From CALZKI01 sp045124055 (lineage in GTDB: Bacteria > Bacillota > Clostridia > Lachnospirales > Lachnospiraceae): a DNA stretch of 64,000 nt. The notes under the pieces were generated by a model, which saw nothing but the letters and a program-made list of their open reading frames with translations, searched no databases and was not told the origin of the DNA. Of this stretch, positions 45,087 through 54,640 are shown one piece after another. The DNA is taken from assembly GCA_045124055.1 (NCBI GenBank), contig JBGVKZ010000055.1, positions 95,750-159,749 of the forward strand, given 5' to 3'. Made by a program: the position numbers and the translations under genes. The stretch's first letter is position 1. Every line of letters starts with the position of its first letter.

Positions 45087-47426
45087 ATGGCAAATAATCA
45101 AAAGAAATATGTAAGCCTTAGTCGCTTATCTACATTCCTAGATAATATTAAGACAAGATACTCTTTGATTGGTCATAAGCACACAACAAAAGATATCACA
45201 GATTATAAAGTGGATACAGAACTATCTTCTACTTCCACTAATCCTGTACAGAACAAAGTTCTTGACGCTGAGTTCGATGCAATTAGCACAGCAATGAATG
45301 CTCTTGACGCAGCTATTGATGGCAAGTCTGATTCTGGTCATAACCATGATTCTGCTTATGCCACAAAGAACCATAATCATGATGGCGTTTATGCGACTGC
45401 CAACCATAATCATGATACCAAGTACGATACCAAAGGTTCAGCTTCCGCAGTTCAAGAAAACTTAGACACAGTAAGTGACACTCTCGACGCTCACACTGAA
45501 AACACAGATATCCATGTAACTACAGCAAACAAGACCAATTGGAATTCTGCTTACACTCACTCTACCTCTGCTCATGCAAGAGCAGACGCAACAAAAGTAG
45601 CAGACTCTACAACCAATGGTAACATTCTTATCAATGGTACAGAGACGAATGTTTATTCTCATCCTAATTCTGGTGTTTCTGCTGGTACATATAAGAGTGT
45701 GACTGTGAATGCACAAGGTCATGTGACTGCTGGTTCTAACCCTACTACATTAGCAGGATATGGAATTACTGACGGTGAAACAAAAGGCACGGCTTCTTCT
45801 GCCGTTTCAACTCATAATACATCAACTTCTGCTCACGGCGATATTCGTGATTTAATCACTGGTTTAACCACTCGCCTTAATACTCTTGCAAATAGTGATG
45901 ACACAACTCTTGACCAGATGAGCGAGATTGTTACTTACATTAAGAATAACAAATCTCTCATTGATTCCGTCACTACAAACAAGGTCAATGTTGCAGACAT
46001 TGTGAACAACCTCACAACTAACGTGACTAACAAGCCTCTTTCTGCTGCTCAAGGTGTTTCAATTAAAGCATTAATTGATGCTTTGGATTTGGCTTTAGAT
46101 TCTCACGATGCAAACACAACCAAGCATATTACGTCTACAGAGCGTACAAACTGGAATGCAGCAAAAACTCATGCTGATTCCGCTCATGCTCCTAGCAATG
46201 CCCAACCTAACCAGAATGCTTTCAGTAACATCAAAGTTGGTTCTACAACTATTGTTGCTGATACAACTACAGACACTCTTACATTAGAAGGAACTAATGT
46301 AACCATTACACCTGACGCTACCAATGACAAAGTTACTATCTCTGTTGCTGATGCTACTACAAGTGCAAAGGGTGTTGTCCAACTTACAGACAGTGTAACA
46401 AGCACATCTACTACAACTGCCGCAACACCTAAGAATGTTAAGGCGGCTTATGATTTGGCTAATACAGCTAAAACTACTGCTGAAGGGAAAGCAAATGCTT
46501 CTCATACTCATACGGTTGCTAACATCACAGACCTAACAGCTACTGCCACAGAGCTTAACTATATGGATGGTGTTACTTCTAATGTTCAAGCACAGTTAGA
46601 TAGTAAAGCTGACTCTGCAACTTTGATTGGTAGAGCTGGTGAAGGTAGCGGTGCTGAAATCTTCAATGATTATAGTAGTAATACTGCTTCTGGAAGACAA
46701 GCACACGCAGAGGGTTACGGCACAACTGCTTCTGGTATGCGTGCCCATGCTGAAGGTCAAAACTCTACGGCTTCTGCTCAAGCTACTCACGCAGAAGGTT
46801 ATAATACACAAGCAACTGCTACTGCTGCTCACTCCGAAGGTTATTACACAGAAGCAACAGGAAAATATTCACACGCAGAAGGTTATATGAGCAAGGCTCA
46901 GGAACAGTATGCTCATGCCGAGGGTTATAGCAATACAGCTTCTGGGGAAGCTTCTCATGCGGAAGGTTATTCTACTTGGGCAGATGGTAATAGTTCGCAT
47001 ACGGAAGGCTGTTATACAACTGCTTCTGGTGACTATTCTCACGCAGAAGGATTTTATGTTGAGGCAGCAGGAAGATATCAGCATGTTCAAGGCAAATACA
47101 ATATTATCGACGAAGATTCGGGCGGTAATTCTTTAGACACTTATGCTCATATTGTTGGTAATGGTTCATCTAACTCCAATCGTTCCAATGCCCATACTGT
47201 AGATTGGGATGGCAATGCTTGGTTTGCTGGCAATATTTATGTTGGTGGCACTTCTCAAAACAGTGGCGCCACTATGGTTTCAAGCATTTCTACCCTTACA
47301 ACCGCCGAATACACAGCACTTGAAGAAGCTCAAGCAACAAACGCTAACACCCTATATATGTTAACTGATGCAGAGGAAGAAACTCCTACTCAAGTACAAA
47401 TCATCACTTGGGAGGATGATGACTAA
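45087..47426 (+). CDS. Tail fibre with HxH shaft motifs and YadA-like HAEG repeats
   Basis: A 779-residue protein from ATG 45087 (AAAGGAG). Residues 1-15 match the internal start of the shaft protein at 42639. Residues 80-115 have three NHNHD motifs, known in trimeric phage fibres to bind metal along the axis. A long beta-structured shaft with LAGYGITDG follows. Residues about 535-680 hold nine to ten repeats of about 14 residues built on HAEGY.T.ASG, the left-handed beta-roll of YadA-type heads. A C-terminal part resembling autoprocessing fibre domains and an acidic end (WEDDD) finish it. Trimeric adhesin, probably receptor binding. Confidence 0.8.
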   Translation: MANNQKKYVSLSRLSTFLDNIKTRYSLIGHKHTTKDITDYKVDTELSSTSTNPVQNKVLDAEFDAISTAMNALDAAIDGKSDSGHNHDSAYATKNHNHDGVYATANHNHDTKYDTKGSASAVQENLDTVSDTLDAHTENTDIHVTTANKTNWNSAYTHSTSAHARADATKVADSTTNGNILINGTETNVYSHPNSGVSAGTYKSVTVNAQGHVTAGSNPTTLAGYGITDGETKGTASSAVSTHNTSTSAHGDIRDLITGLTTRLNTLANSDDTTLDQMSEIVTYIKNNKSLIDSVTTNKVNVADIVNNLTTNVTNKPLSAAQGVSIKALIDALDLALDSHDANTTKHITSTERTNWNAAKTHADSAHAPSNAQPNQNAFSNIKVGSTTIVADTTTDTLTLEGTNVTITPDATNDKVTISVADATTSAKGVVQLTDSVTSTSTTTAATPKNVKAAYDLANTAKTTAEGKANASHTHTVANITDLTATATELNYMDGVTSNVQAQLDSKADSATLIGRAGEGSGAEIFNDYSSNTASGRQAHAEGYGTTASGMRAHAEGQNSTASAQATHAEGYNTQATATAAHSEGYYTEATGKYSHAEGYMSKAQEQYAHAEGYSNTASGEASHAEGYSTWADGNSSHTEGCYTTASGDYSHAEGFYVEAAGRYQHVQGKYNIIDEDSGGNSLDTYAHIVGNGSSNSNRSNAHTVDWDGNAWFAGNIYVGGTSQNSGATMVSSISTLTTAEYTALEEAQATNANTLYMLTDAEEETPTQVQIITWEDDD

Positions 47427-47692
47427 TGGCTTTGTATTTAGGTAAAGACAAAGTAAAAATTAATTTAAATGGTGTTGTATATTGTTTAAATTTATATTCT
47501 ACTCAGCCTATCATAAATGGAGCGGTCTTATTGTCTTCTGATGATTATATTTTACAAGATTTTAATGGAATATACTTAATTCCGAATGATTCTCCTGCTG
47601 TCAATACTGGCACAGTTAAACTTTTGCTTCCTGATGGCTGCGCTTTAAAAGAGTCAACGGGATTATATTTGGTTTATAAGGAGGATGAATAA
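47426..47692 (+). CDS. Small fibre-region protein, coupled
   Basis: An 88-residue protein starting in a TAATG overlap with the HAEG fibre gene. It is beta-rich with two related halves (AVLLSSDDYILQDFNGIYLIP and VKLLLPDGCALKESTGLYLVY). Such short coupled genes often encode fibre-tip or adaptor subunits. Not recognised. Confidence 0.55.
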   Translation: MALYLGKDKVKINLNGVVYCLNLYSTQPIINGAVLLSSDDYILQDFNGIYLIPNDSPAVNTGTVKLLLPDGCALKESTGLYLVYKEDE

Positions 47693-47694
47693 AT

Positions 47695-49740
47695 ATGGAT
47701 ACAGAATATGTACTATCCTATACGGGTAGTGAAATAGAAGAGAAATTAGGCAAAATCGACAGTTTAGCTACTAAGAATGAAGTTCCTACCAAAACTAGTC
47801 AGTTCAATAACGACTCTGGTTTTATTACGGATTACACTGAAACTGACCCAACCGTTCCTGCATGGGCTAAGGCAGAAACAAAACCTACCTATACGGCAAG
47901 TGAAGTTGGGGCAGATGCAAGTGGTACGGCATCTAGCGTCGTGTCAAACCACAATATAAGTAATACAGCTCATGCTGACATTAGAGAACAGATTGGTCAA
48001 CTCTCTTTTAATGTTAATTATTTGAACAATTATGTTACCCCTCAGATGTATGGTGCAAAGGGCGATGGTGTTACCGATGACACAACTGCATTTAAAAATG
48101 CACTTGCTAATAATGACAACGTGTTTGTTCCTAGTGGCAATTACCTCATCACAGATACACTAGATATTTCTTATAAAAAATCTTTAGTGTCAGATGCTGG
48201 ACAAAGAGCAACTATTTTTTATAATGGCATTGATTCTGTTGTGAGTATTGGTAGAATGTCAATGTTCCGAAATATTAACATTACTGTCAAAAACGCTTTT
48301 GATGGCATTATTTTTGATACAAACAACCATAACAAAAATTCTGGCGAACCTGGGTTGGGTTCTAGGGTAGAACACGTTAATATTGATTTCGAAGTTGCAA
48401 GCCAAAATGCGACTTTGATTGGAATTACAGTTGATAGCGGAACTGATGCCAACAACATTCCGAGATTGACAGGAGTTTGCTTCCAAACTTATCATGACAT
48501 CCATGTTGATAATTCAAGTTGTGCTTACGGTTATGGTATCAAGATGCAATTAATCCAAGGTAGAGCGTTTACAGAAGAAACCAGAACTGGATTCCCGTGG
48601 ATTACACATATCGATTATGATGACATATCTTTAGGACATCCTCATACAGCAATTAAATCTACCGTTATTAATACAAGCGGTAGCGAACGTTTTGAAAGAG
48701 TCAGTGTTGGTCATATTCTATTCAATAATGTTTACACACAGTACCTTGATTCTGAAAGCACACAGATTTTTTTGGATTTAGATAATTTTGGTGGATATTT
48801 TACCAAGTGTATACCTTGGGATTACCATCCATTAACTTGGGCTGGCGAGAAGATTAATATAATTGGTGCAAATGTGTCAGTTTGTATCAGCGGTTGCGCA
48901 ATGGCTTCAGGTGCGGAATTTTTAAAAACATGCGACTTTATAGCTGAAACCGAATATACCATCGAAGACAATCCCGAATATTTCATGAGCAAATATTTTA
49001 GTGGAACTGTCTTGAGCGAAGGCTATGACAGTGTTAATGCAAAAATCGACGCAAAATTATCTGGAGAGTATATCGGTAATATTGCCGAAGAAAAAATCAA
49101 CGATGTTTTGTATAGCGGATATTCCAATATCTTAATCGACCCATTAACACAAATTAAGGTTGGACAACGTTTTTCAAATTCAAGTCAAACATGGGAAGCG
49201 TCAGCAAATAATACCACAGTAATTATTCCTATCGTTACTGGCGGAAATATTATTAGATGGTCTCCATTAACGTATGCACTAGCGACGAGTTATCAAGCTA
49301 TGTTTTTCTTTAATAATGATGAATTGACAACGGGCGTGCGTATGAGTGGTGAATCTGGTTGGAGTAGTTTATGGGTTTCAGAGGGTGACGGTGGCTATTT
49401 GCAGGTAGATAATCCTAGTGGATATAAATATGTTTCTATTCCGTTCAATCTATACACTGATATTTCTGCTGAAACAATGACAATGACTATCAATAGAGAA
49501 ATAACTGGCTCTGGACAGTCTTATACAGAATATCTTAGAGAAGGTATTATTAGCCCAGCAATTGCTAAAGAATTCAAAAGTTTGGTAGTCCCAACAAAAA
49601 CATCCCAACTCGAAAACGATAGTGGTTTTTTGACACAACACCAAGATATTAGTGGCAAGGCAGACAAGTCAAATTCCGAAGAATGGATATTTACACTTTC
49701 CGATGGAAGTACCGTCACCAAAAAGGTGGTGCTTGCTTAA
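47695..49740 (+). CDS. Tail spike-like fibre A with pectate-lyase-type beta-helix
   Basis: A 681-residue protein. Residues 1-95 form an anchor nearly identical in plan to that of fibre B at 50327 (EYVLSYTGSEIEEKLGKID, TETDPTVPAWAKA). Residues about 112-420 begin YVTPQMYGAKGDGVTDDTTAF, the classic start of a pectate-lyase-like right-handed beta-helix found in phage tail spikes. A C-terminal jelly-roll-like domain (about 480-610) precedes another TKTSQLENDSGFL motif and a short TLSDGSTVTKKVVLA end. Likely a trimeric receptor-binding or glycan-degrading spike. Confidence 0.8.
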   Translation: MDTEYVLSYTGSEIEEKLGKIDSLATKNEVPTKTSQFNNDSGFITDYTETDPTVPAWAKAETKPTYTASEVGADASGTASSVVSNHNISNTAHADIREQIGQLSFNVNYLNNYVTPQMYGAKGDGVTDDTTAFKNALANNDNVFVPSGNYLITDTLDISYKKSLVSDAGQRATIFYNGIDSVVSIGRMSMFRNINITVKNAFDGIIFDTNNHNKNSGEPGLGSRVEHVNIDFEVASQNATLIGITVDSGTDANNIPRLTGVCFQTYHDIHVDNSSCAYGYGIKMQLIQGRAFTEETRTGFPWITHIDYDDISLGHPHTAIKSTVINTSGSERFERVSVGHILFNNVYTQYLDSESTQIFLDLDNFGGYFTKCIPWDYHPLTWAGEKINIIGANVSVCISGCAMASGAEFLKTCDFIAETEYTIEDNPEYFMSKYFSGTVLSEGYDSVNAKIDAKLSGEYIGNIAEEKINDVLYSGYSNILIDPLTQIKVGQRFSNSSQTWEASANNTTVIIPIVTGGNIIRWSPLTYALATSYQAMFFFNNDELTTGVRMSGESGWSSLWVSEGDGGYLQVDNPSGYKYVSIPFNLYTDISAETMTMTINREITGSGQSYTEYLREGIISPAIAKEFKSLVVPTKTSQLENDSGFLTQHQDISGKADKSNSEEWIFTLSDGSTVTKKVVLA

Positions 49741-50258
49741 TGGACTTTCCCAACATTAAAGAATTAATAATCCCAGAGGGTGTAGTGACAAAAATCGTTT
49801 CTGCTGGTGTAACCTTATGGGAAGCCACAAGGTACAAGAACTGGGTGCCTTATTCCATAGATACAGACGGAAGTATTTATGATGGAAGGGGTTATAAAGA
49901 TAATTCTCGCCTTTCATCTAGCGGTGGCGTGAGTGCACAAAGCGAAAGTACAACAACTGGTTTTATTCAAGCAAAAGCGGGTGATACGATACGCATCAAG
50001 GGTGGTTTATGGTATAACACTAAAGTTTCCATCAATTATATTATTGCTTATAATTCATCTTTCTCAAAGGTGTATACTGCCAATTCACAAGGAGGTTATC
50101 AAACCTCGACGCTTATTGAAAGCATGAGCCTTGACGGTGACGTTAGTGTTGTAAAACTTAAAAGTGGTTTGACTTATGAGTATATCCGTCTGTCTATTAA
50201 TGAAAACGGTATTACTGGCGCAAACTTGGTCGTCACCATCAATGAAGAAATTACCTAA
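49740..50258 (+). CDS. Small binding-module protein coupled to fibre A
   Basis: A 172-residue protein; ATG 49740 overlaps the stop of fibre A (TAATG) behind AAGGTGG. After FPNIKELIIPEGVVTKIV, which resembles a fibre docking segment, residues 35-170 form a jelly-roll-like module (IDTDGSIYDGRGYKDNSRLS to EYIRLSINENG). The same module occurs twice in fibre B and once, diverged, in fibre A. It is probably a carbohydrate-binding module made as a separate subunit. Confidence 0.65.
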   Translation: MDFPNIKELIIPEGVVTKIVSAGVTLWEATRYKNWVPYSIDTDGSIYDGRGYKDNSRLSSSGGVSAQSESTTTGFIQAKAGDTIRIKGGLWYNTKVSINYIIAYNSSFSKVYTANSQGGYQTSTLIESMSLDGDVSVVKLKSGLTYEYIRLSINENGITGANLVVTINEEIT

Positions 50259-50263
50259 TTAAT

Positions 50264-50293
50264 GGCACCGCCCTTCGAAGTGGTGCTATTTTA
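50264..50293 (+). terminator. Hairpin between fibres A and B
   Basis: GGCACC/GGTGC arms (50264-50269, 50282-50286) with an inner CTTCGAAG palindrome are followed by TATTTTAC. Confidence 0.55.
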
Positions 50294-50326
50294 CAATAAA
50301 ATATATCAAAAGGAGAGTGAGTAATT

Positions 50327-52951
50327 ATGGCTACAGAATATAAGTTGTCTTATACGGCAACTGAAATAGACGAAAAATTAGGCAAAATTGATGACCTTGC
50401 TGCAAAGAACGAAATTCCCACTAAAACTAGCGAATTAACTAATGATAGCGGATTTTTAACTAGTTACACAGAAACCGACCCCACCGTTCCTGCTTGGGCA
50501 AAGGCTAGTAAGAAGCCAACTTATACAGCCAGTGAAGTTGGTGCCGATGCTAGTGGCACTGCAAGTTCTTTAGTATCCGCTCATAATACGGCAACCGACG
50601 CACATTCTGATATTAGGGCTGATATTATCGATATCAAAGCAGGAGCATTTCAGCAGACTCCGTTGTTTGCAAACAGCATCGAGGAATGCACCGACACCAC
50701 GAAGTTGTATGTTTTGCCCGATGGCTATATCTATGCGTATATGCTGACTGAAGTGGAGGCAAGACCTGCTTATACCAACAAACTGCCGTTGGCTATTGAC
50801 ACGGATGGTTCTGTTTACAATGGTACTGGCTACAAAAACGGCTATCGTTTGAATTCTAGTGCTACCGTGAAAGAAGCAAGCGGAAATGGTCATACAGGCT
50901 TTATCAAAGTGACAAATGGTGATACTGTGCGAATTAAGAACTACGCACAAGGCACCAAAGGATATGACTATATCCATTATTTCGATGCTTCTTTTACCAA
51001 GGTCAAGAGTACGCAACCAACTGACCACTTTGCACCAGATGCCAACGGAATGTACACATTCGCCATTACTTCGACTTGTGAGTATATCCGCCTTTCCATG
51101 GGTGAATTCAGTGAGCAAACTATCATCACAGTAAACGAGGAAATCATTGAGGGCAGCGGTACTACTACGGAATATACTTGGACGAGCACAGGGCACGCCT
51201 TTATCCCGACTGATTATGAAGATAGAATTGTTGCTGTCGAAGCTAAAGCGGATGAAAACGCAGCAGAAATTGCAAGTCTGAAAGAGAATGGCCTGCCAGC
51301 AAGTGATGCATCTTTAATGTTTATCTCCCCAAGTGGTAGTGACAACAATGATGGTTTGACCATAAGTACACCTAAGAAAACAGTCAAGGCTTGTGTCAAC
51401 GCAGGTGCGACACGCATTTCCGCAGAACGTGGTATTTATAACGAGGTCATAAGCCTACGGGACATTGGCGAACTTGAAATTTTCCCCACGGACAATGACC
51501 TGACCTATGCGGTAGGCGTGGAAAGAGAACCCATCGTCTTTGATACATCGGACAGCGTAGCAGTGTCCAGTCTTGCCACATACAATTCCATTAAGCGTGT
51601 TGCCTATTCCAATTCTGGCAATACCCAGTTTGACAAGGTCTTCACTAAGAAAAGTCAAACTCCGCTGTATGGGGGCGAATATGGCTCCAGATACAATTCC
51701 ACCATCTGGCTTTTGTCCAGTGATGAAAAGACTATCTGCATCAAGCTGAAACCTGTGCTTACTGTCGCAGAATGTGAAGCGGAAACAAACACTTTTACCT
51801 ATGTGGATGGTTATATCTACATCAATGCAGATATGACTCCCGTGGCAAAGGTTATCGTTCCTACGAACTGGGACTGTGGAATCTACATCAATGGCGCTGA
51901 CCGCTTTGTACTGAAAGAAGTGGAAGTGCGTTTTGCAGGCTCTTATAACATCGACATTCGCAACTGTGCCTATTTCGATTTTTACAAGTGCGCCTGTAAA
52001 TACACTTCCTATGGTTCGGGCTTCCATCCGTTCAATTCCAATGGCAAGATGACTGCTTGTTATGCCACAAAGAACTACGATGGCTATGGCATTTCCGGCT
52101 ATGGTCATACCACCTATGTCGATTGCGTTTCCGAATTTAACTTTGATGATGGCATGAGCCACCACAATGCCACAACGGGAACAGTTATCGGCGGTAGATA
52201 TGAAGGCAACGGTAAGGGGGGTAATGTTCCTGCCTATGGTGCAAAGGTCAATATCTATGGTGGTCTGTACAAGGACAATGCTTCTTTTGGTATCGGCTAT
52301 TTGTGGGCAACTGACCTTGAGCCTGCGAGTGGTATGGTGCAGGGTGCGGTCATGGTTGGCAATCCTGTTGGTCTGTCCGTACAGAAAAATTGCGTTGTTA
52401 CGGCGATGAACTGCACCTACCAAGGCAACACTTCCGACAAGGATGTAAAGGGCAATTTGACCGAGTACAACGCAAATTATGTCAAGTCCGTAAATGGTGT
52501 ACTTCCCGATGAAAACGGAAATGTCGAGATTGAAGTTTCAGGAGGAGAAGATGGCGGTAACGCCAATCTGTTACACTCCGCAATCAATTCCGATGGTACT
52601 GAATATGTCGGTGCTAATGGTGAAGATGGTTATAAAGCCGGATATCGAGTTAGCACGAGTGGTGCTGAAAGGGCAAGCGATAAGAACTGTTGCACGGGCT
52701 TTATTCCTGCTGTGGCTGGTGAGGTTTTCTGTGTTGAGAATACTGTATATGAAAACAGTGGCTACTGCAGTATTTATTTCTTCAATTCTACATTTAGTAT
52801 TGTTACGGGCACTGGCATCGACTCTGCTGCTATGGCTGGATTATATGCGGATGGAGTATTAACTTTTACTGTTCCCGATAATTCCAATATAGCATATTTC
52901 CGCATCACCGCAGGCACTATCAGCGGCGATACTGTCATTACCAAGACATAA
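50327..52951 (+). CDS. Tail spike-like fibre B with beta-helix and duplicated binding modules
   Basis: An 874-residue protein. Residues 1-100 repeat the anchor of fibre A. Residues about 150-270 are a jelly-roll module (LPLAIDTDGSVYNGTGYK to CEYIRLSMGE). From about 325 a right-handed beta-helix begins with MFISPSGSDNNDGLTISTPKKTV, running to about 720, and a second jelly-roll module closes the protein (LLHSAINSDGTEYVG to NIAYFRIT). Base composition rises clearly in GC from about nt 50640 to 52600 compared with the anchor and all neighbours, so the adhesin part was probably acquired from another source. Likely host-range determinant. Confidence 0.8.
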   Translation: MATEYKLSYTATEIDEKLGKIDDLAAKNEIPTKTSELTNDSGFLTSYTETDPTVPAWAKASKKPTYTASEVGADASGTASSLVSAHNTATDAHSDIRADIIDIKAGAFQQTPLFANSIEECTDTTKLYVLPDGYIYAYMLTEVEARPAYTNKLPLAIDTDGSVYNGTGYKNGYRLNSSATVKEASGNGHTGFIKVTNGDTVRIKNYAQGTKGYDYIHYFDASFTKVKSTQPTDHFAPDANGMYTFAITSTCEYIRLSMGEFSEQTIITVNEEIIEGSGTTTEYTWTSTGHAFIPTDYEDRIVAVEAKADENAAEIASLKENGLPASDASLMFISPSGSDNNDGLTISTPKKTVKACVNAGATRISAERGIYNEVISLRDIGELEIFPTDNDLTYAVGVEREPIVFDTSDSVAVSSLATYNSIKRVAYSNSGNTQFDKVFTKKSQTPLYGGEYGSRYNSTIWLLSSDEKTICIKLKPVLTVAECEAETNTFTYVDGYIYINADMTPVAKVIVPTNWDCGIYINGADRFVLKEVEVRFAGSYNIDIRNCAYFDFYKCACKYTSYGSGFHPFNSNGKMTACYATKNYDGYGISGYGHTTYVDCVSEFNFDDGMSHHNATTGTVIGGRYEGNGKGGNVPAYGAKVNIYGGLYKDNASFGIGYLWATDLEPASGMVQGAVMVGNPVGLSVQKNCVVTAMNCTYQGNTSDKDVKGNLTEYNANYVKSVNGVLPDENGNVEIEVSGGEDGGNANLLHSAINSDGTEYVGANGEDGYKAGYRVSTSGAERASDKNCCTGFIPAVAGEVFCVENTVYENSGYCSIYFFNSTFSIVTGTGIDSAAMAGLYADGVLTFTVPDNSNIAYFRITAGTISGDTVITKT

Positions 52952-53000
52952 TGACAAGTCCGCATTCTAAAGAGAAAGCAAAATAAAACTGCGACTTCTA

Positions 53001-53029
53001 TTGACAAGTTATCACTTTTGTGCTATAAT
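53001..53029 (+). promoter_or_regulatory. Perfect consensus promoter for the fibre-region recombinase
   Basis: TTGACA (53001-53006), 17 bases, TATAAT (53024-53029), 49 bases before the recombinase start. Direct repeats flank it: TGACAAGT at 52952 and 53002, and AAGCAAAATA at 52976-52985 and 53038-53047. Confidence 0.85.
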
Positions 53030-53077
53030 GCGTGCGTAAGCAAAATACCAATTACTTGAATTATTGGAGGAATATGT

Positions 53078-54076
53078 ATGTACGAACAGCTAAGAAATGA
53101 TTTTGCTTTAGAAGTCGCAAACCTTGAACAATATACAGTCGTAGAAATTTTGCAAGTATTAGATCGTGTATCTGCAAAATACGATGTTAAATTAAAAGAA
53201 ACAGGTTTGTCAGTTATTGAAGAAGAGTTGTCCAGAATTGTACAACTGTATTTAGTGTGTAAGAAAATGTCTGGCTTGTCCGATACAACTCTTCGCAATT
53301 ATAAAGTGTTTTTGCAACTATTCTTCCGTGAGACTCACAAATCTCCACAAACTATTACAACGAATGATATTAGGGTGTTCTTATACCTATATCAACAAAA
53401 TAGAGGCATTTCTTCTCGTTCACTAGATAAATATAGAGAATATTTGTGTCACTTTTTTACATGGGCACATGAAGAAGGTTATATTAAAACAAATCCATCC
53501 AAAAATATCAGTGCAATTAAATACGAAGAAAAGCCGAGAGAAGCTTTAACTCAAATTGAGTTAGAATATTTAAGAAAAGCTTGTGTGTCAGTAAAGGAAA
53601 AAGCAATTATTGAATTCTTGTACAGTACTGGTTGCAGAGTATCTGAATTAACAAATGTTAAAAGAGATGACGTAAACTGGAATGACAAGTCGGTGCATCT
53701 GTTTGGAAAAGGTAAGAAACATCGAGTTAGTTTTATTAATGCAAAAGCAGAGATTACCTTGAAAGAATATTTAGACGGCAGAAACGATGATTGTGAGTAT
53801 TTACTTGTTACATCTAGAAAGCCGTACAGACAGATGCATAAAGATGGTGTTGAAAAAATAGTTAGAAATATTTCTAATAGAGCGTCTGAGCTAACAGGCA
53901 AACGTATTACGCCTCATATTTTGCGACATACAACAGCAACTACCGCTCTTCACAATGGAATGCCAATTGCAGATATTAGCAAGTTGCTTGGGCATGAGAA
54001 AATTGATACAACGATGATTTATGCAAAATCTTCTTTGTCTGATGTGCAGGCTGGACACAAAAAATATATTATATAA
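53078..54076 (+). CDS. Tyrosine recombinase (XerC/D-like) within the fibre region
   Basis: A 332-residue protein from ATG 53078 with GGAGG at 53066-53070. An N-terminal core-binding domain (residues 50-150) is followed by a catalytic domain with R187 (TGCRVSEL), a lysine in GKGKK near 211, H280-x-x-R283 (TPHILRHTTAT), H306 (LLGHEKIDTT) and Y315: all six expected residues are present. It has its own perfect promoter and a strong terminator, so it forms a self-contained cassette between fibre genes. It could invert or exchange fibre DNA, or be a mobile passenger. It is not related closely to the recombinase at 6444. Confidence 0.92.
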   Translation: MYEQLRNDFALEVANLEQYTVVEILQVLDRVSAKYDVKLKETGLSVIEEELSRIVQLYLVCKKMSGLSDTTLRNYKVFLQLFFRETHKSPQTITTNDIRVFLYLYQQNRGISSRSLDKYREYLCHFFTWAHEEGYIKTNPSKNISAIKYEEKPREALTQIELEYLRKACVSVKEKAIIEFLYSTGCRVSELTNVKRDDVNWNDKSVHLFGKGKKHRVSFINAKAEITLKEYLDGRNDDCEYLLVTSRKPYRQMHKDGVEKIVRNISNRASELTGKRITPHILRHTTATTALHNGMPIADISKLLGHEKIDTTMIYAKSSLSDVQAGHKKYII

Positions 54077-54083
54077 AACATAT

Positions 54084-54120
54084 AAAACTGGATTCGGCTA
54101 TCGAGTCCAGTTTTGTTATT
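54084..54120 (+). terminator. Terminator of the recombinase cassette
   Basis: AAAACTGGATTCG pairs with CGAGTCCAGTTTT (14-bp stem with one wobble) around GCTAT and runs into TTTTGTTATT. Confidence 0.8.
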
Positions 54121-54145
54121 ATCGCAAGAAAGGAGATAAATTGTT

Positions 54146-54544
54146 TTGATTACAGAAAACTTATCGACTTTAAAAATTCATAAATTAACCCAAGCGCAGT
54201 ATGACCGTGAGTTAGAAGCTGGAAATCTTGACGAAAATGCTTTGTATTTAACACCAGAAGACACCACTGATAATACTATAATAAGAGAGTTTGATAGCGA
54301 ACTTATTCGAGCACAGTCTTATTCTTATCAGGGAGCGAACGCAAAATTTTATATTGTCACATATCAAAATATGACAGATTCCAAAATAAGAACAACAGTC
54401 GTAGATAGTGCTGCTATTACATGGGGCTGTCCAATATACAGTATTGATAGCGCTGAAACACTAACTGTTATGGTATATGCAAATGAGGTTAGGTTTGAAG
54501 TTTCGGATGGTTTGCAACTTATTCACGTTTGTGGATATTATTAA
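54146..54544 (+). CDS. Fibre-region protein with N-terminal docking motif (TTG start)
   Basis: A 132-residue protein; TTG 54146 is ten bases after AAAGGAG. The N-terminus THKLTQAQYDRE-like segment (IHKLTQAQYDRELEAGNLDENALYLTP) is a motif common at the start of Firmicutes tail fibre proteins, and the C-terminal half is beta-rich (ANEVRFEVSDGLQLIHVCGYY). Possibly a short receptor-binding subunit. Confidence 0.6.
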   Translation: MITENLSTLKIHKLTQAQYDRELEAGNLDENALYLTPEDTTDNTIIREFDSELIRAQSYSYQGANAKFYIVTYQNMTDSKIRTTVVDSAAITWGCPIYSIDSAETLTVMVYANEVRFEVSDGLQLIHVCGYY

Positions 54545-54571
54545 ATGTACAAATAAATAAATATATATTTA

Positions 54572-54608
54572 AGAGTGGTAGCAAGGAATGTTGCCACTCT
54601 TTTATTTT
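54572..54608 (+). terminator. Rho-independent terminator
   Basis: AGAGTGGTAGCA pairs with TGTTGCCACTCT (54572-54600) with small internal mismatch and is followed by TTTTATTTTT. Confidence 0.75.
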
Positions 54609-54640
54609 TAAAAATTAATCAAGATTAGAGGTGGTAGACG

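Noticed and set aside
46680..47090. Regular short repeats that might be a CRISPR array
   Set aside because: The period of about 42 bases is in frame and encodes HAEGY-type protein repeats; units are diverged and there are no constant repeats or spacers.
51455..52423. A 322-codon minus-strand frame across spike B
   Set aside because: It is a by-product of the GC-rich codon use of the plus-strand gene; composition rich in Ile, Val and His without any motif.
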